A model generated the notes under the pieces. That model was not told the origin of the DNA. It saw nothing but the letters and a program-made list of their open reading frames with translations, and did not search any database. Position numbers and translations under genes: made by a program. Below, piece after piece: positions 44,499 through 56,758 of a stretch of 64,000 nucleotides of DNA (position 1 is its first letter; each line of letters starts with the position of its first letter). Source of the stretch: Acanthacorydalis orientalis (Eukaryota; Arthropoda; Insecta; Megaloptera; Corydalidae); the NCBI GenBank assembly GCA_034766995.1, contig CM068313.1, positions 22,794,012 through 22,858,011 on the forward strand, given 5' to 3'.

Positions 44499-45810
44499 TA
44501 ATACTTTAATAGTATGTATTTTAATATTAACAAATAATTATATTTATAAAAATGTATGTATATATTTGAAGCATATAAAATAAGTATTATATATATATAT
44601 ATACAGTATTTAAAGACAAAAAATATATAAAAATGAAATATAAAATGTTGTTTTTGAGAACAATGTGTCTAAAAACATATATACGACTTTAGATAGTAGA
44701 GGAAAATGCATGTTCATATAAATACAAAGAGACAAAAGAAAAAAAAATGTTCCAACTATATACAAGTCTATAATATCATAGAAACACTCAAGTAGTAATG
44801 GACTAGTCATATATCAAAAAAAAGTTATGACCGATAGATATAGAAAATTCTCAATTGATGTCCTAGAGAGATAAAACGAATAAAAACAAACACAAAGTAC
44901 TAAATGAAATTTTGAAAGTGTGTTAGAGTGACTTGAAAAGAACTGACTTGCGAAAGGACGGGCAAGTATAACGTTTATTCAAGAATGTTCGAATTTTTAT
45001 GTATTTAGAAAGAATAAATAAAGTTATTTATATACAGAGTATTAAACTGATAGAAAATATTCTATTTTTAAGCATTTTGTTCAAAAAATTATACAATATT
45101 TACACATTATGAATGTTTAAATTATAATTTGAATATTTTCTTAAAAATAAATCAAAATAGAGTATATTTATACTTTCTTAAATATTAAAAAGCCTATTAA
45201 AATGTTTTAAATCCCTGCAGGAACATTCGAACATTTCCATTGGCATCATTTTAGAATTGGCATGTCAATCTTGTTCTCTGGAAACTCGATTGAATTGTAA
45301 AAAAAAATAAAAAATATATTCTTCTCTAATTTTTCTATTGGATCCAACATAAAAGCATTTGATTACCTTTTATAATACCTTAGTATAGTGTTAACCGATA
45401 CATATCTTGCTAGCGCAACTGAATAATTAACGATTGTCTTTTTTGTTATTTTATAGTGCGATATTATTTTTTTAATTAAAACTGCTTTTGACTAAATTTA
45501 AATTTTGAAAGGTATTGCTGTTTTCAAGAAGTATTATGTGAAATATATGCAGCTTTCGACTCCCCAGTTTGGCGTGTTTGACTTAAATGGTGCAAATCTT
45601 CATATGAGAAACGAAGTTTCTAAAATTAATTTATAGACAATTTTTATACAAGTAAAAATACACTGACGATATTTAACGTATTAGAAGTTTTTTTTTAGTA
45701 ATTAAATGTTTTAAACATTTTTAATTATATTAATAAAAAAAATAACCGCATACTCTTTTCATAAAAAAATATTTTAATTGTTGAATAGAAGTATATTTTT
45801 TTACAACTTA

Positions 45811-45834
45811 AATATATATATATATATATATATA
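45811..45834. repeat. Short (TA)n microsatellite
   Basis: About 12 TA units. Confidence 0.88.
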
Positions 45835-46223
45835 TCCGTGTATACCGTTTTAACATTTTATAAACTTTATAAAGTACAAACATGTTAGCTGAAAGATTTA
45901 TTTGCAAGAAGTCGAACTTATGTTTTATTTTCGGTATAATATTACAGAAGATTTGAATTATTTTAGTTTTTTGTTTTTGCTAAAGAAATCAAAATTCAAT
46001 CTGTATGTAAACAACATGAAATTAAAGAATACTACAAAACATAATAGAACTATTAACAAACTAAATATTTACGAGTGTAAAAAATTCTATATTTTACGAC
46101 TGATATTACTGAGTGTATTTCCATGCAGAGAAAAAAATGTGTTCCATTGTGTAAACATAATATACGAAAACTCGATTATGATTTTATGAAAAACAACAAA
46201 ATAATCTGTGATAAACATAAATA

Positions 46224-46248
46224 ATCGTGGAAGTTAGCGTTCCACGAT
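46224..46248. repeat. Small perfect hairpin
   Basis: ATCGTGGAA (46224-46232) pairs exactly with TTCCACGAT (46240-46248) around a 7-nt loop. It is short, but unlike most inverted repeats here it is not made of TA. Confidence 0.8.
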
Positions 46249-46497
46249 CACTGTAGTAAATAAAACTTTATATCACAACCGAAAATAGATCATCTGGGTC
46301 AAGGCATGATTGTAAAGTATTATATAGAATAAAACTCTACACATATAACGCCACGAAAATTCATTACGTGTTCGGTTCTCTCTATCTGTGGTCATATAAA
46401 CTTAAGAAAATATTACAATGGCAAAGTCGAGGCGCTGTAAATTTCTCTCAACAAAACACAATTCATTTTCGTGCGCTCTCCATCGTATTCTTTGCAG

Positions 46498-46587
46498 GAC
46501 GACGACGAAAACTGTATAATGCAAGAAAAACAATTTGTTTTTGCCATTGTTGTCCACGCCGTAGCCTCATACGCGCCCTCTTCATAA
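46498..46587 (+). CDS. Candidate terminal exon, unknown protein
   Basis: The acceptor CTCCATCGTATTCTTTGCAG ends at 46497. The frame read from it is open for 29 codons to TAA (46585-46587): Asp-Asp-Asp-Glu-Asn-Cys-Ile-Met-Gln-Glu-Lys-Gln, then a hydrophobic Phe-Val-Phe-Ala-Ile-Val-Val-His-Ala-Val-Ala-Ser. The flanking sequence (46380-46690) forms a higher-complexity island, within which another plus frame is also open for 104 codons from a GTG. The acidic start followed by a hydrophobic end could be a short C-terminal tail. No family recognised. Confidence 0.28.
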   Translation, partial: DDDENCIMQEKQFVFAIVVHAVASYAPSS

Positions 46588-46699
46588 TTTATGGCTTTAT
46601 GTGTTCGGATGACAGTAATTTTTTATGCTTCCGTATTTTTTTTCTCCTGCGACGCCGACATATTTTTTCACAGAAACGATGAAAGGTTTTAATTTGTGG

Positions 46700-48050
46700 T
46701 TGAAATTTGTACGAGTTTGAAATTTAAGTTCGAATATTTTTTTTACCGACTCTAACGTTTATGCATTTTATAATAATTTGTAATTCCTTTTCACGCAAAT
46801 TGTTTAAAGTATTGGAACACATGCGATGTGTTATATTTATTCTACTGGTTGATATGTAATTAGTTAGAATTGCAATAACTTTGAAAGCATTAAAATGAAA
46901 TAAATTACATATTACCTGGTAGTGTACTGATCAATAATGTTTATTTTATAGCTTATTACAAAACGCGGTCATAAATGTTATCTAAACACAATCAATTATA
47001 GTTTCAGTACTTTTTGTTTATACGCAAAACGCCATTCATATTTACTTTACTGAAGTTCAGTAATCGTTTACATACAAACATGCATTTATATTTCCTACTG
47101 AAATTCCAGTTATACAGAGAATCGATAAATGGGAAGATTATATCGTGCAATAATTTAAAATTATTGCTTATCGTTGGATATAAAACTAATCATAAAAATA
47201 TCGATTGTGAATACTTCATTTTTTACTGTTGTGCAAATATTTGAAATGAAACTCAATCTATACATGCAATATATATTGAATTTGTCTCCGTATTTTTTAT
47301 ACCGAACGACTGTTTTTTGAATTATTAAAAATGAGAATATTTTAACAACGATATTTGTTTTTAATACTACTTATCGACTATGATTTGTTTGTTATAATAT
47401 TAAGACATGAGTAGTAGATTTCAGAAGTAATTAAATACTTTTAATTTATAATTATTTTAACGTTTTCTATTCATATATTTATATTAATTTCGGTGTTTGA
47501 GCATAAATCATTATAATATTGTATCAGATCTTAAATATATGAACTAATAATATATAAAGAAATTTCATACTAAGAATTATTTTGTCTAAAAAAATAGCAT
47601 AAATTAAATTCGTAATGTATATTTTTTATTTATTTTTTAATATAATTAGATAAAAATAAATAAAAGTACGTTTGATGAAATAAAATAAGAGAAAATAAAA
47701 AATTATCTTCAAAGTTTGAAAATCCTTAATTTATAGACATTTCCTCATTTACTATTAGTTATTATCTGTGAACTCATGATACAAAAATAACAAGAAAAAA
47801 GATAAACGTTTGGTTGGCAGTTTTATAACGATTCTTTTTAAATATTTTATGTATGAGTAAAGGTTAAGATATCTAAATACTTGTTAGACTTGAGTCATAC
47901 ACTATATATTTTAATGAATAAAGTTTAAGGTATTTATATAGAATAGATATGAATAAAAGAATTAAATAATGTGAATGAAGATACAGTCATTCTTATATTT
48001 TTGTAAGAATTCAGTGTTTGTATATTTATTCTCTTAAATATTTTTTTTAT
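46700..48050. other. A+T-rich DNA, probable intron
   Basis: No gene signal. Because it lies immediately 3' (minus strand) of the Ig exon's donor site at 48055-48054, at least part of it should be that gene's intron. Confidence 0.6.
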
Positions 48051-48055
48051 CTTAC

Positions 48056-48193
48056 CTGGTTCAGTAACTCGACAAGGTAAAACAACAGTAGATCCTGTTA
48101 CGATACGATAAGTTTGTCCAGGTGTAACAAAACTGGGCAGTCGTTCATTGTTTTCCATATCCAGATCATTTAAACCCGAGGGTATATTTGTGG
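48056..48193 (-). CDS. Exon of an insect Ig-superfamily adhesion protein
   Basis: Minus strand. A strong acceptor (TTTTTTCTGTTACAG, ending at 48194) and a consensus donor (CCAG|GTAAGA, GT at 48055-48054) enclose 138 nt, phase 1 at both ends. It encodes 46 residues, including Pro-Gly-Gln-Thr-Tyr-Arg-Ile-Val-Thr-Gly-Ser-Thr-Val-Val-Leu-Pro-Cys-Arg-Val. This is the start of an Ig V/I-set domain: the A' and B strands and the first disulphide Cys. The strand C Trp and second Cys would be on the next exon, which is not identified here. The preceding polar, acidic stretch is a linker. The pattern fits insect neuronal Ig proteins of the lachesin/klingon kind, which act at the cell surface in axon or glial adhesion. 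Klingon is a tentative best guess. The gene must have long introns. Confidence 0.85.
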
Positions 48194-48852
48194 CTGTAAC
48201 AGAAAAAAATGGAATTGTATTGATCATAATATGAGATATCATTTTTATATAAACAAATATTTCTTATTAATATTTTGTTTTTGAAATTTGACATAAAAAT
48301 AGAACAATCTCGAGAAGATAAAATAATTTAAATTATAAAAATAACCCATTTAAATATTCAATAATTATCTCAAATAGTATGTAGTAAAATGTTTATTAAC
48401 AATTTAAATCATTTCATTAAACATAATTCTAAGATGGTTATTTTTATAAAAATATCTTGTTATGATTTTTTTTGTTAAATGTTATTATCCATAACTAAAA
48501 AACTTAAATAAATCTCAACAAGAGATTAAATAAGAAAGTTATTTTTTATCCTTCCAAAGTAAAGTTATGGAATTATTAATATTTTTCAAATTAGCTTATC
48601 GAAATAAACAAATATAAATTATTGTGTATTTTCACTCCATATACTATTATATAGAATACATTTTTCTGAAAAGAGGTAGATTACATCTAATAATACTAAG
48701 AAAGGATATATAAGAAAATCAATAACAATCTATTCTTAAAATTATAAATTGATGATAAAATTAGTGCAATAGAAACAATGTCTATCAAATCAATGCGAAT
48801 GATTAAAATTTTTCCAAGAATTACAACCTAGCGGATTGGAAAAAAATATCTT

Positions 48853-48914
<62 letters not shown>

Positions 48915-49040
48915 TGTTTACTTTCAATGATATTATTTTTATATTTCTTTCACATACGCTTAGTAACACATTAAAGCGAAAACAAGACATTAAACCCGAA
49001 GAGAATACAAAATTTATACAACGAAAATAGCATACCAAGT
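48194..49040. other. A+T-rich DNA, probable intron upstream of the Ig exon
   Basis: Low-complexity DNA with one TA array (48855-48912). No second Ig exon is apparent. Confidence 0.6.
48855..48912. repeat. (TA)n microsatellite
   Basis: About 29 uninterrupted TA units. Confidence 0.95.
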
Positions 49041-49043
49041 TAT

Positions 49044-49316
49044 TTATCCGGACCGTATGAAATGAGAAAAGTGCTTAAATCTTCTCGAGGTAGCCCTATG
49101 TTTGAAAATATCCACTTTTTGTCTTTCTAACGAAACGCCAGGCGCCACATTCGATTCAGCTCCATTCACGCACGCTGTTTGAAATCTTTTCAAGCATTTC
49201 CAAGAAAAATATTTATCGTTCACGAAAGAAAGAGAAAATAGTTTGTTACTCCATTGACTAGAAGTGGTCAGTAAAGTGTTCGTTAAAAAAATGTTGAACA
49301 GTTCAGTCCTATTCAC
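49044..49316 (-). CDS. Candidate coding island, unknown protein
   Basis: A 90-codon frame on the minus strand from a GTG at 49316 to a TAA at the 49044 end. It is open from just after a stop, so any start or acceptor must lie within it. The middle and end are protein-like: Cys-Val-Asn-Gly-Ala-Glu-Ser-Asn-Val-Ala-Pro-Gly-Val-Ser-Leu-Glu-Arg, then a basic His-Arg-Ala-Thr-Ser-Arg-Arg-Phe-Lys. A weak acceptor (AGATTTCAAACAG) sits before the Cys-Val-Asn part. It is on the same strand as the Ig exon and 0.9 kb upstream of it, so it could be an earlier exon of that gene, but nothing shows this. Confidence 0.2.
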   Translation of the reverse strand: MNRTELFNIFLTNTLLTTSSQWSNKLFSLSFVNDKYFSWKCLKRFQTACVNGAESNVAPGVSLERQKVDIFKHRATSRRFKHFSHFIRSG

Positions 49317-49606
49317 ATACTCTTACAGAATCCGTAAATTAGCACAGAAAAAATACTATTCCGGAAGTTGACAAACATCATTTGGTAAAGCCATTATGGT
49401 ATAAATAAAATCAGGGTTTGATGAAAAACTAGTAGGGCAAATATTTTTTTTCCAGAACTAAAAACAAGAAAGCATTGAATGTATAAAAATAAAGTCTATC
49501 TTCTAGTAAAATATTCGTACACGTTTAATGTTTTAACAAAATGGTGAAATTGGCAACTATTTATCCTAGCTACTTGGCCATTCAATGAATAATGTTTCAA
49601 ATCGAT

Positions 49607-49613
<7 letters not shown>

Positions 49614-49669
<56 letters not shown>
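49614..49669. repeat. (TA)n microsatellite
   Basis: About 27 uninterrupted TA units. Confidence 0.95.
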
Positions 49670-49672
<3 letters not shown>

Positions 49673-50325
49673 AAGGAATTTAGAATTAAATAAAATATTA
49701 AAATTCATTAGCGAATAAATTTATAAACAGAAAATTAAAATAACCTTTTTTTTAATAAAACAGAATTAACATTAAAAATCTTTTATTGCGGATGTTAATT
49801 AGACTTTTAGATGCGGTTTAATTTCGAAGATTATTTTTTAATTTAACTAACACGTTCCGGTTGGCTATACGATGATATAAAAAGTCAACTTCGTTTTAGT
49901 ATGATTTCTGTGCTCGAATTATTTTTTTTTTGCGTTTGTTGAAATAATTTTTTGATTATAAGAGAAAGTTCATTTTTATGATGATTGAACAAAAAAATAT
50001 TAATATCTGAATTCTCTCAAGCATCAGTGTCTCTTCAAATACACTAATTAGTAAAATGAAAATGAAAAAGTCTGTAACAATTTATAAGTAAGACACCAGA
50101 ACTTGTTTCGTTTTATATATATATATATATATACATTTCCGTTCTGTGATGGCTTTTATTATCGACAAAAAATTATTTTCGAAAGAGAATAAACATTTTT
50201 CTTGGAATATTCATGAAAATGACATATAAAATATTTTCTATACTGATTTATTGAAATTCAATTTAAATTGAATTTGTATAACCTTTTACCAATACAACTG
50301 CATATAAAGGTATACATATAAAAAC

Positions 50326-50329
<4 letters not shown>

Positions 50330-50368
<39 letters not shown>

Positions 50369-50444
50369 AAATACTTCTGATATAACTAGACAAAATTTTT
50401 TTTAAAAGGATTTGAAACTAAAAAATGTCATGTAAATGTATTTC

Positions 50445-50489
<45 letters not shown>

Positions 50490-50588
50490 GTAAAATATTT
50501 CTGATATAACTAGATAAAATTTTTTTTAAAAGTATTTGAAACTACAAAATATGTCATACAAATGTATTTCATTTATATATATATATAT
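50330..50588. repeat. Tandem duplication of a ~122-bp unit containing (TA)n
   Basis: The block GTAAAATA-TTCTGATATAACTAGA...TTTCATTTATATAT occurs at 50365-50448 and again at 50488-50575, more than 90% identical. Each copy is preceded by a TA array and the second is followed by one. The period is about 122 bp. The TA arrays act as unit boundaries, suggesting duplication by slippage or unequal exchange between arrays. Confidence 0.88.
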
Positions 50589-51288
50589 CAAAAAACATCC
50601 ATTCGTTAATTAGTTTCAAATATCAGTATTTTTGTTGATAATATTTTGTACTGGATAAAATATTTTTGCCTCATTTTGCTGAAAGGCTGTAAAGTATTTT
50701 ATCTTGAATAAAGATTTAAATTTTCAATCAGTAATTTACTGTTGATATTCATATAAATATTTTATGTTTGAAAGCGTAAACTAATTAATATATTATGATT
50801 ACAAGTCATTTCAATAGGAAATGAATGAAATTGAATTGAAATAGTAAATTTAATGTCAACATCATTCTTATTAATTATATTTTTCTAATAGTAAAAAATG
50901 AACGTGCAACTGAATATTTAATTATATTAATATACTTTACATTTATGTGACAAGACATTTTCTGAAATAAATTATGTTGCTATAATTGGTTTGTATATAG
51001 ATTTTTTAATCGAGAAATTTAATTTAGCAAAAGGTTATCTGCACTTCTAAGATATATACTTAACTATAAGGCTAGTCCACCCTACGAACATATTTTTCAA
51101 ATATTGAATATATTACTTGATATAGTTTTGATACGATTCTGAAACAATTTCTACACTATTTAAAACATTAAATGTGTTTTTGAATACTACTGAAACTGTA
51201 TCATTTGTTATATACACATTGTTAGAGAACAATATTCATAGTAAAGAATAAGTTTTAGATTATAAACAAGTTAAGTTTTCGATTTTTG

Positions 51289-51453
51289 CATTTAAAGCAA
51301 AATTAATACTAAAACTAAAGTCGTTGTTACCAAAATAGAAACTAAAAATGCACTTTAAATTATATTACATGAACACGATGAAATCAAACTTTCATTAAAA
51401 AGAATTAAGGTTACAATTTAGAAACAAATACCGCAATTATTTCCTCACCAACC
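51289..51453 (-). mobile_element. 5' end fragment of mellifera-like mariner
   Basis: Read on the minus strand from 51453, the sequence (GGTTGGTGAGGAAATAATTG and onward) matches the first 165 bp of the element at 43922, including the terminal repeat, the TTGTAACCTTAATT block and the leader. Similarity ends near 51289, before the transposase start. No second terminal repeat is present, so it is a truncated copy. TA and a TACA/TA array lie immediately outside its end. Confidence 0.85.
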
Positions 51454-51455
51454 TA

Positions 51456-51526
<71 letters not shown>

Positions 51527-51529
51527 CAT
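51456..51529. repeat. (TACA)n(TA)n microsatellite
   Basis: TACATACATACA, about 26 TA units, then TACATACA. It begins directly at the mariner fragment's end. Confidence 0.94.
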
Positions 51530-51568
51530 TCTGCTTGTGTTGGCATTATAACCTATGAAATAACACGA

Positions 51569-51573
51569 TTATT

Positions 51574-51636
<63 letters not shown>
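51569..51636. repeat. Compound (ATT)n(AT)n microsatellite
   Basis: About 7 ATT trinucleotides then about 23 AT units. Confidence 0.95.
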
Positions 51637-51638
<2 letters not shown>

Positions 51639-51844
51639 ATAGAGAAAAGTAAAATTTAAAAATCAAATTTATATACAAAGTAATTAATTTTCTACTCTGA
51701 TAGTTCAATTTTATTTGAGAAGAAAGTCAACATTTTAGTTTTGTTTTAAATTTTAGATAATATCTTCTTGATAAAAAACCAAATGAAAAATCAAACTACT
51801 GTAATTCTTTTGTTGAATAATGGAATGTTTTCAATAAGAGATAC

Positions 51845-51848
<4 letters not shown>

Positions 51849-51911
<63 letters not shown>
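51849..51911. repeat. (TA)n microsatellite
   Basis: About 31 uninterrupted TA units. Confidence 0.95.
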
Positions 51912-51913
<2 letters not shown>

Positions 51914-51914
51914 A

Positions 51915-53160
51915 ACAAATAATGATTTATCAGTTAGATGAAAGAAATAATAAAGATATAAATTAAATAAAAAGTAAAATTCAAACTAAAATACAGACAT
52001 ATCATAAATTTAATGCATATTCGATGAAAATATTCCTTGGATCGATGGATTTTGAACATTTAAGGTAAAAATATATTTCATATTCGTTAAAGATACTTCG
52101 TGAACTAGATATAAAGTATCAAAAAAATGTGCTGAATTTCATACGACAGGTACAGAATAATGAACACTTGAATAAAGCAACAAGTGAAAATTTGCGATAT
52201 CATCGGAATAAAAAGTAAAAAAAGTCAATTGATAAGAAAAAAGAAATACGGCAAGAAAAGAATGGTTTAAAAAATAAATACAATATTGTATTATACTTGA
52301 AATGTAATTGATAAATATTATTAGAATATAATGTTAGTATAAATTTTATATGTTTTGTTGTAACTTGTCATATTACAATTAAATTAGATTGATATGATGA
52401 CATTAGAAAAATATATTTAATATAGTTTAGGAAATACAGATAAATAATTAATTGTATAATTAATTATGCGAGGACATTTAAATAAATAATTATAAAAAAA
52501 TATATATAAAAAGTTATTGTGTTATTTTTTTGTTGACTATGTAAAATATTTAAATATCGAAGATAATAGGAAATAATTTAAATTGAGTTATTATATACAA
52601 TAAGTTATCTTTAATATGTTTGAAAATAATTGTTATAATGACATGTAATTAAATATTATCACGTATAGAAATACAAGTCATTTATTTTATAATGTAATGA
52701 TAAAATAAATAACGTTTGTATTCTTTGAATTATAAATTTCTTGTACATATAAATTATAATTTATATTTTAGTATTGTTTATTATTAAAAAAGTAATATGT
52801 TAGAAATAAATTATTTATATGTATTTTATATTTATTTAGGAGATAATAATTGTATGATAGTTTGTGATTATATATATGGTACTATTCAATATTTATTTTG
52901 TTTTTTTTTTTTTTTTTTTAAAAAAAAAAGAAAAGTATATTCAAATTAGTCTAAAATAAATATGTTCTTTACATATCTAATTCAATAAAAAATAATCAAT
53001 CATTTAAAATGAATATCTTAATTTCAAAAACCAATTGATATTCTTAAATATGTTAAATTGTTTAATCTATAACAAATGGAAAGAAGAATTTATTTGTTTT
53101 TACTCAACGTTGTTTATTTTTGAAAATAAAACTGTTTGTATCTTGATAATCGTGCTGGGA
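51915..53160. other. A+T-rich non-coding tract
   Basis: Plain A+T-rich sequence. A T-run of about 18 followed by an A-run of about 10 at 52902-52930 forms a homopolymer palindrome. Confidence 0.7.
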
Positions 53161-53410
53161 CTAAAACACCTATCTGAAATGTATTAAAGCAGAGGTGGTC
53201 AATGTACATTGAAGTTTTTGCAAAACAACCAAATATAGTGACGTTCTCGCATCAGCCTGGATTTATAGCAAGATTGCGCCAAGTACCTTTATCCGATAGA
53301 AAAATATCACACACTTTGTGTTGTGATTGACCCACGGCATCACGTGTCACCGCCAATACACATACCCAGCTTATATGAAAGTAAAGTTGTGAGATCCTGT
53401 ATTTTGTATG
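53160..53410. other. Higher-complexity patch, possible hAT end
   Basis: Mixed sequence including CAGAGGTGGTCAATG at 53190, which resembles a hAT terminal repeat. No matching right end was found. It could be a truncated element or unrelated single-copy DNA. Confidence 0.25.
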
Positions 53411-53515
53411 AAGTTCGGTATAAATTTATAAAATAACGCCAATGAAATATGCAAACATTCAATTTAAGCCTCTATTTTTATCCTAAAACCATATTTTTAT
53501 TATTAAAACCACATT

Positions 53516-53541
<26 letters not shown>
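53516..53541. repeat. Short (TA)n microsatellite
   Basis: About 13 TA units. Confidence 0.88.
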
Positions 53542-53547
<6 letters not shown>

Positions 53548-53999
53548 TTTTAGAGAATTTGAATTTCATATTTTAGATCGTTGTAAAAGATTGAACGATA
53601 TCATATGTTTGAAAAATATAGTTTATTTAAAAATTAAAAATTTAAAGAGAAATATATTTATATGATAGAAAATATAAATTTTATGAAGACAACTAAGCCT
53701 ATATTAAAATCTTTAAATTAATTTTCAAGTATAGTAAAAATTATTTTAAATACTGTAAGCTACAAATACTGTTAATAGACAAAGATTAAATTTTATTTTA
53801 CATTTGAACAAACAAATTTTCTTCTTAAATAAATTGATATATAATTTTATAATAAATATATTTTCTAATTTCAGTAGAATTTTTAAAGTTTTAAATAAAT
53901 TTATACGTTTAAACATGCCAAAAAATATTAAGTACGCATTTTGACACCATTTTTTGAATTTCTTTATTTTTTTATAATTATTAATACATACACGAAATA

Positions 54000-54003
<4 letters not shown>

Positions 54004-54030
<27 letters not shown>
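54004..54030. repeat. Short (TA)n microsatellite
   Basis: About 13 TA units. Confidence 0.88.
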
Positions 54031-54036
<6 letters not shown>

Positions 54037-55750
54037 TAGGCATAGAAGTTTTGTATTTTATCTCTTTAAGACTATTTCTATAAATGAGTAACTATTGAAT
54101 TTCCTCTTAGTTGAGTTAATAATATTATCACGTTCTATTGAAGCTGCAACAGAATTTAATTATCACTTATTAGAAATTTCCCTTGAGAATGTGTAGTTCT
54201 GAAGTAAATTCGAATTAAAACGAACGTATGAAATGGTAGTCAATTAGATAATAAATCTCACTTATTACTAAAACGTTAAGATCCATTATAGAGCAAATAA
54301 ATTTATGCAAATTGTATGGATTAAAAATTAAATAAGCCTGCATTAAATTGTAAAAAGAACTATTATTCTGTACTTTTGTGAAACAGATTTAGATATATTT
54401 CTATAAATTATTTTGTATGAAATTCAATTTGGTATTTGTAAAGTCAGAATTGTATTATAAAAAGGAGAAATTAGTGAGTTTTATGTAAATCAAATCAATT
54501 AAAAATAAATTATACGATAAATAAAATATTTTTTTTCTGTAGTAGCTACAATTTTAAAATCAAGACATTTATAACGCTGAAAATTTTCAAATATGCTTGG
54601 AATAAGTTAATGTTTTCGCTCATTTTTTTTAAGAATGATTAATATTTCTATTCCCAGCATTTTAAGTATTTTTTTTAATTTAAATTGTTTAAAATAATTT
54701 TGATTATAGCTACTGATTTTTCATTTAAGTCTAAAATACTTCAATGTTCTGTTACGTTAAATTTAGAAACGAGTGTATCACATCTAAAGGTCTACTATTA
54801 AAAAATCTTGCTTTATTTTAATAAATTACTGCTTTTCTATCGGAAAATTTTGTACAAATGTTAAAACCAATAATGTAGTATATAAAGAGATTTTGTGGAA
54901 TAAGATGTTTAAAATTTGCATACTGAGACTTAACTTCATAAATAAGTTCCTTTCTTTTTAGTTACCTTAAATGCAATTAATTTCCTTATAAAATGTTTAA
55001 GTTGTAGCGAAGTTTTCATTTTTAAACATTTGTGAGAAACATAAGTTCTTTTGAATGGAGAATTTTAAAAATATTTACAGTTATAATTTTAATATATCTT
55101 TTTTTTTGGAAAGACGATCAACGTCAACACTTATTTTGTTTATAAATAGTATTTCTCAAAGTGACAAAAATCATGAACTCAATCCGTTCACAATATATTA
55201 GTCATAATCAATTATCTTCTATTTCACCGTTATGTATTTTATAGGATTTTTATTTATTTTCAAATCTTTTTCCAAGAAAGATATTTTATCTTTTAAATCC
55301 TTTTTTATAATAAATAAGATTTCATAAGAGGTTTGAATCTTAATTAAAAAGTCTATCAATCCAGATATATTTCAAATCATATATTGTACAAACAATTCAA
55401 TCTAAACATTGTTAATGTTTTAAATTAATATTTATGATATTTTATTTAATTTGAAACGAAAGCTATATACGTATATTTAAATTTGAAACAATTCACTAAT
55501 CGACACACAAAATGTTATTAGATTTGATGTAAGGATTTGATGCATATAGGAAGTAGAATGTATTCTGATAGAATTGTCAAGTGCAATGATGTCAATCCTT
55601 CAGGGCATAAGACAGCATTTAATATAGTACAAGTGTAAGCAACGTTGTCGGAAAAGAGTCTTGCACTTACATTTTTGTCGAGAAAATGTTCATGTTATTA
55701 GGAATTTATGTTTCCGTTATATCTAAATATAACGGATATCTATAATATAA

Positions 55751-55753
<3 letters not shown>

Positions 55754-55806
<53 letters not shown>
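55754..55806. repeat. (TA)n microsatellite between inverted flanks
   Basis: About 25 TA units. Left and right flanks (near 55722-55753 and 55806-55835) are related copies of an AACGGATATCTATAATATAAC-like block, so the array sits in a larger imperfect palindrome. Confidence 0.88.
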
Positions 55807-55811
<5 letters not shown>

Positions 55812-56305
55812 ACGTTATATCTATAATATGTACATCTAAATGTACAAACAATAGATACATTTTTTATGGTTATATTAAACAATTTTTTTATATCGGTAAA
55901 AAATATAAAAGAAATCTTTGTTATTTGTAGACAGTTTAATTTTGAATTCATATTTTATTGGATGGTTTTATTTTTATAATTAATATTTTTTAAATTTAAT
56001 TATCAGTATGTTTTTAATCAGGTAATAAATTATTTTCATTAAATGTGGATTATAAATATTTATAGATTTCTATATTATATAAAAATACCAGATGGTTGAT
56101 TATCTTTTGCATATTTTAGTTTTTTTAAAGAAATATTATTCTATAAGTAAATTTTATTATTTTTTGTTCATTACTGTAATACAATTTTTATATTTTCTAT
56201 TTTAAAAAAAACTTGTTTATATTTTTTATTTTTAACTTCTATAGAATTTATTTTCATAATATCATTATTTTTACATTAATATTGTCTTATAACTATTTTT
56301 TTGAA

Positions 56306-56308
<3 letters not shown>

Positions 56309-56348
<40 letters not shown>
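56309..56348. repeat. (TA)n microsatellite
   Basis: About 20 TA units. Confidence 0.92.
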
Positions 56349-56349
<1 letters not shown>

Positions 56350-56757
56350 GAGTATATCACTTAATATGTTCTAAAATATAAAGTGTTTCATTTACATGGT
56401 TTATTATATTTTGAGATATTTTTTTCATGTATTTTTTTTAAATATTATTATTATTATTATTATGCATATTAGAGTTTTAATCATATTATTTATTTTTAAC
56501 TTTTATTTTATCTATAGAAAATAAACACTGAGATATAAATACAACTACTAATAAGAAAATTATTTTTTTATAGACATAATGTCAAGATCTTATTAAAACT
56601 AAGTGTTAAGTTTTAATATCTGTTCTAGTTTTAGTTTCAGTTTATTAGTTTGTACGTGAAGTATTTTTTTTAGATACAATAATGAACTTCGATGAAAGTT
56701 TTATTTGTTAAGTTTATATTATTTATATATTATTGATTCTATGGACGCTTATTGTTT

Positions 56758-56758
<1 letters not shown>

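Larger units (their letters stand above)
44510..46360. other. A+T-rich non-coding tract
   Basis: Low-complexity DNA with two short TA arrays and a small hairpin at 46224-46248. A 95-codon plus-strand frame at 45902-46189 is Lys/Asn/Phe/Ile-rich with no splice or start context that supports it. Confidence 0.6.
49330..51280. other. A+T-rich non-coding tract
   Basis: Microsatellites, a two-unit tandem duplication (50365-50575) and low-complexity DNA. No gene supported. Confidence 0.65.

Noticed and set aside
46224..46248. microRNA precursor
   Set aside because: The stem is only 9 bp, far too short for a precursor.
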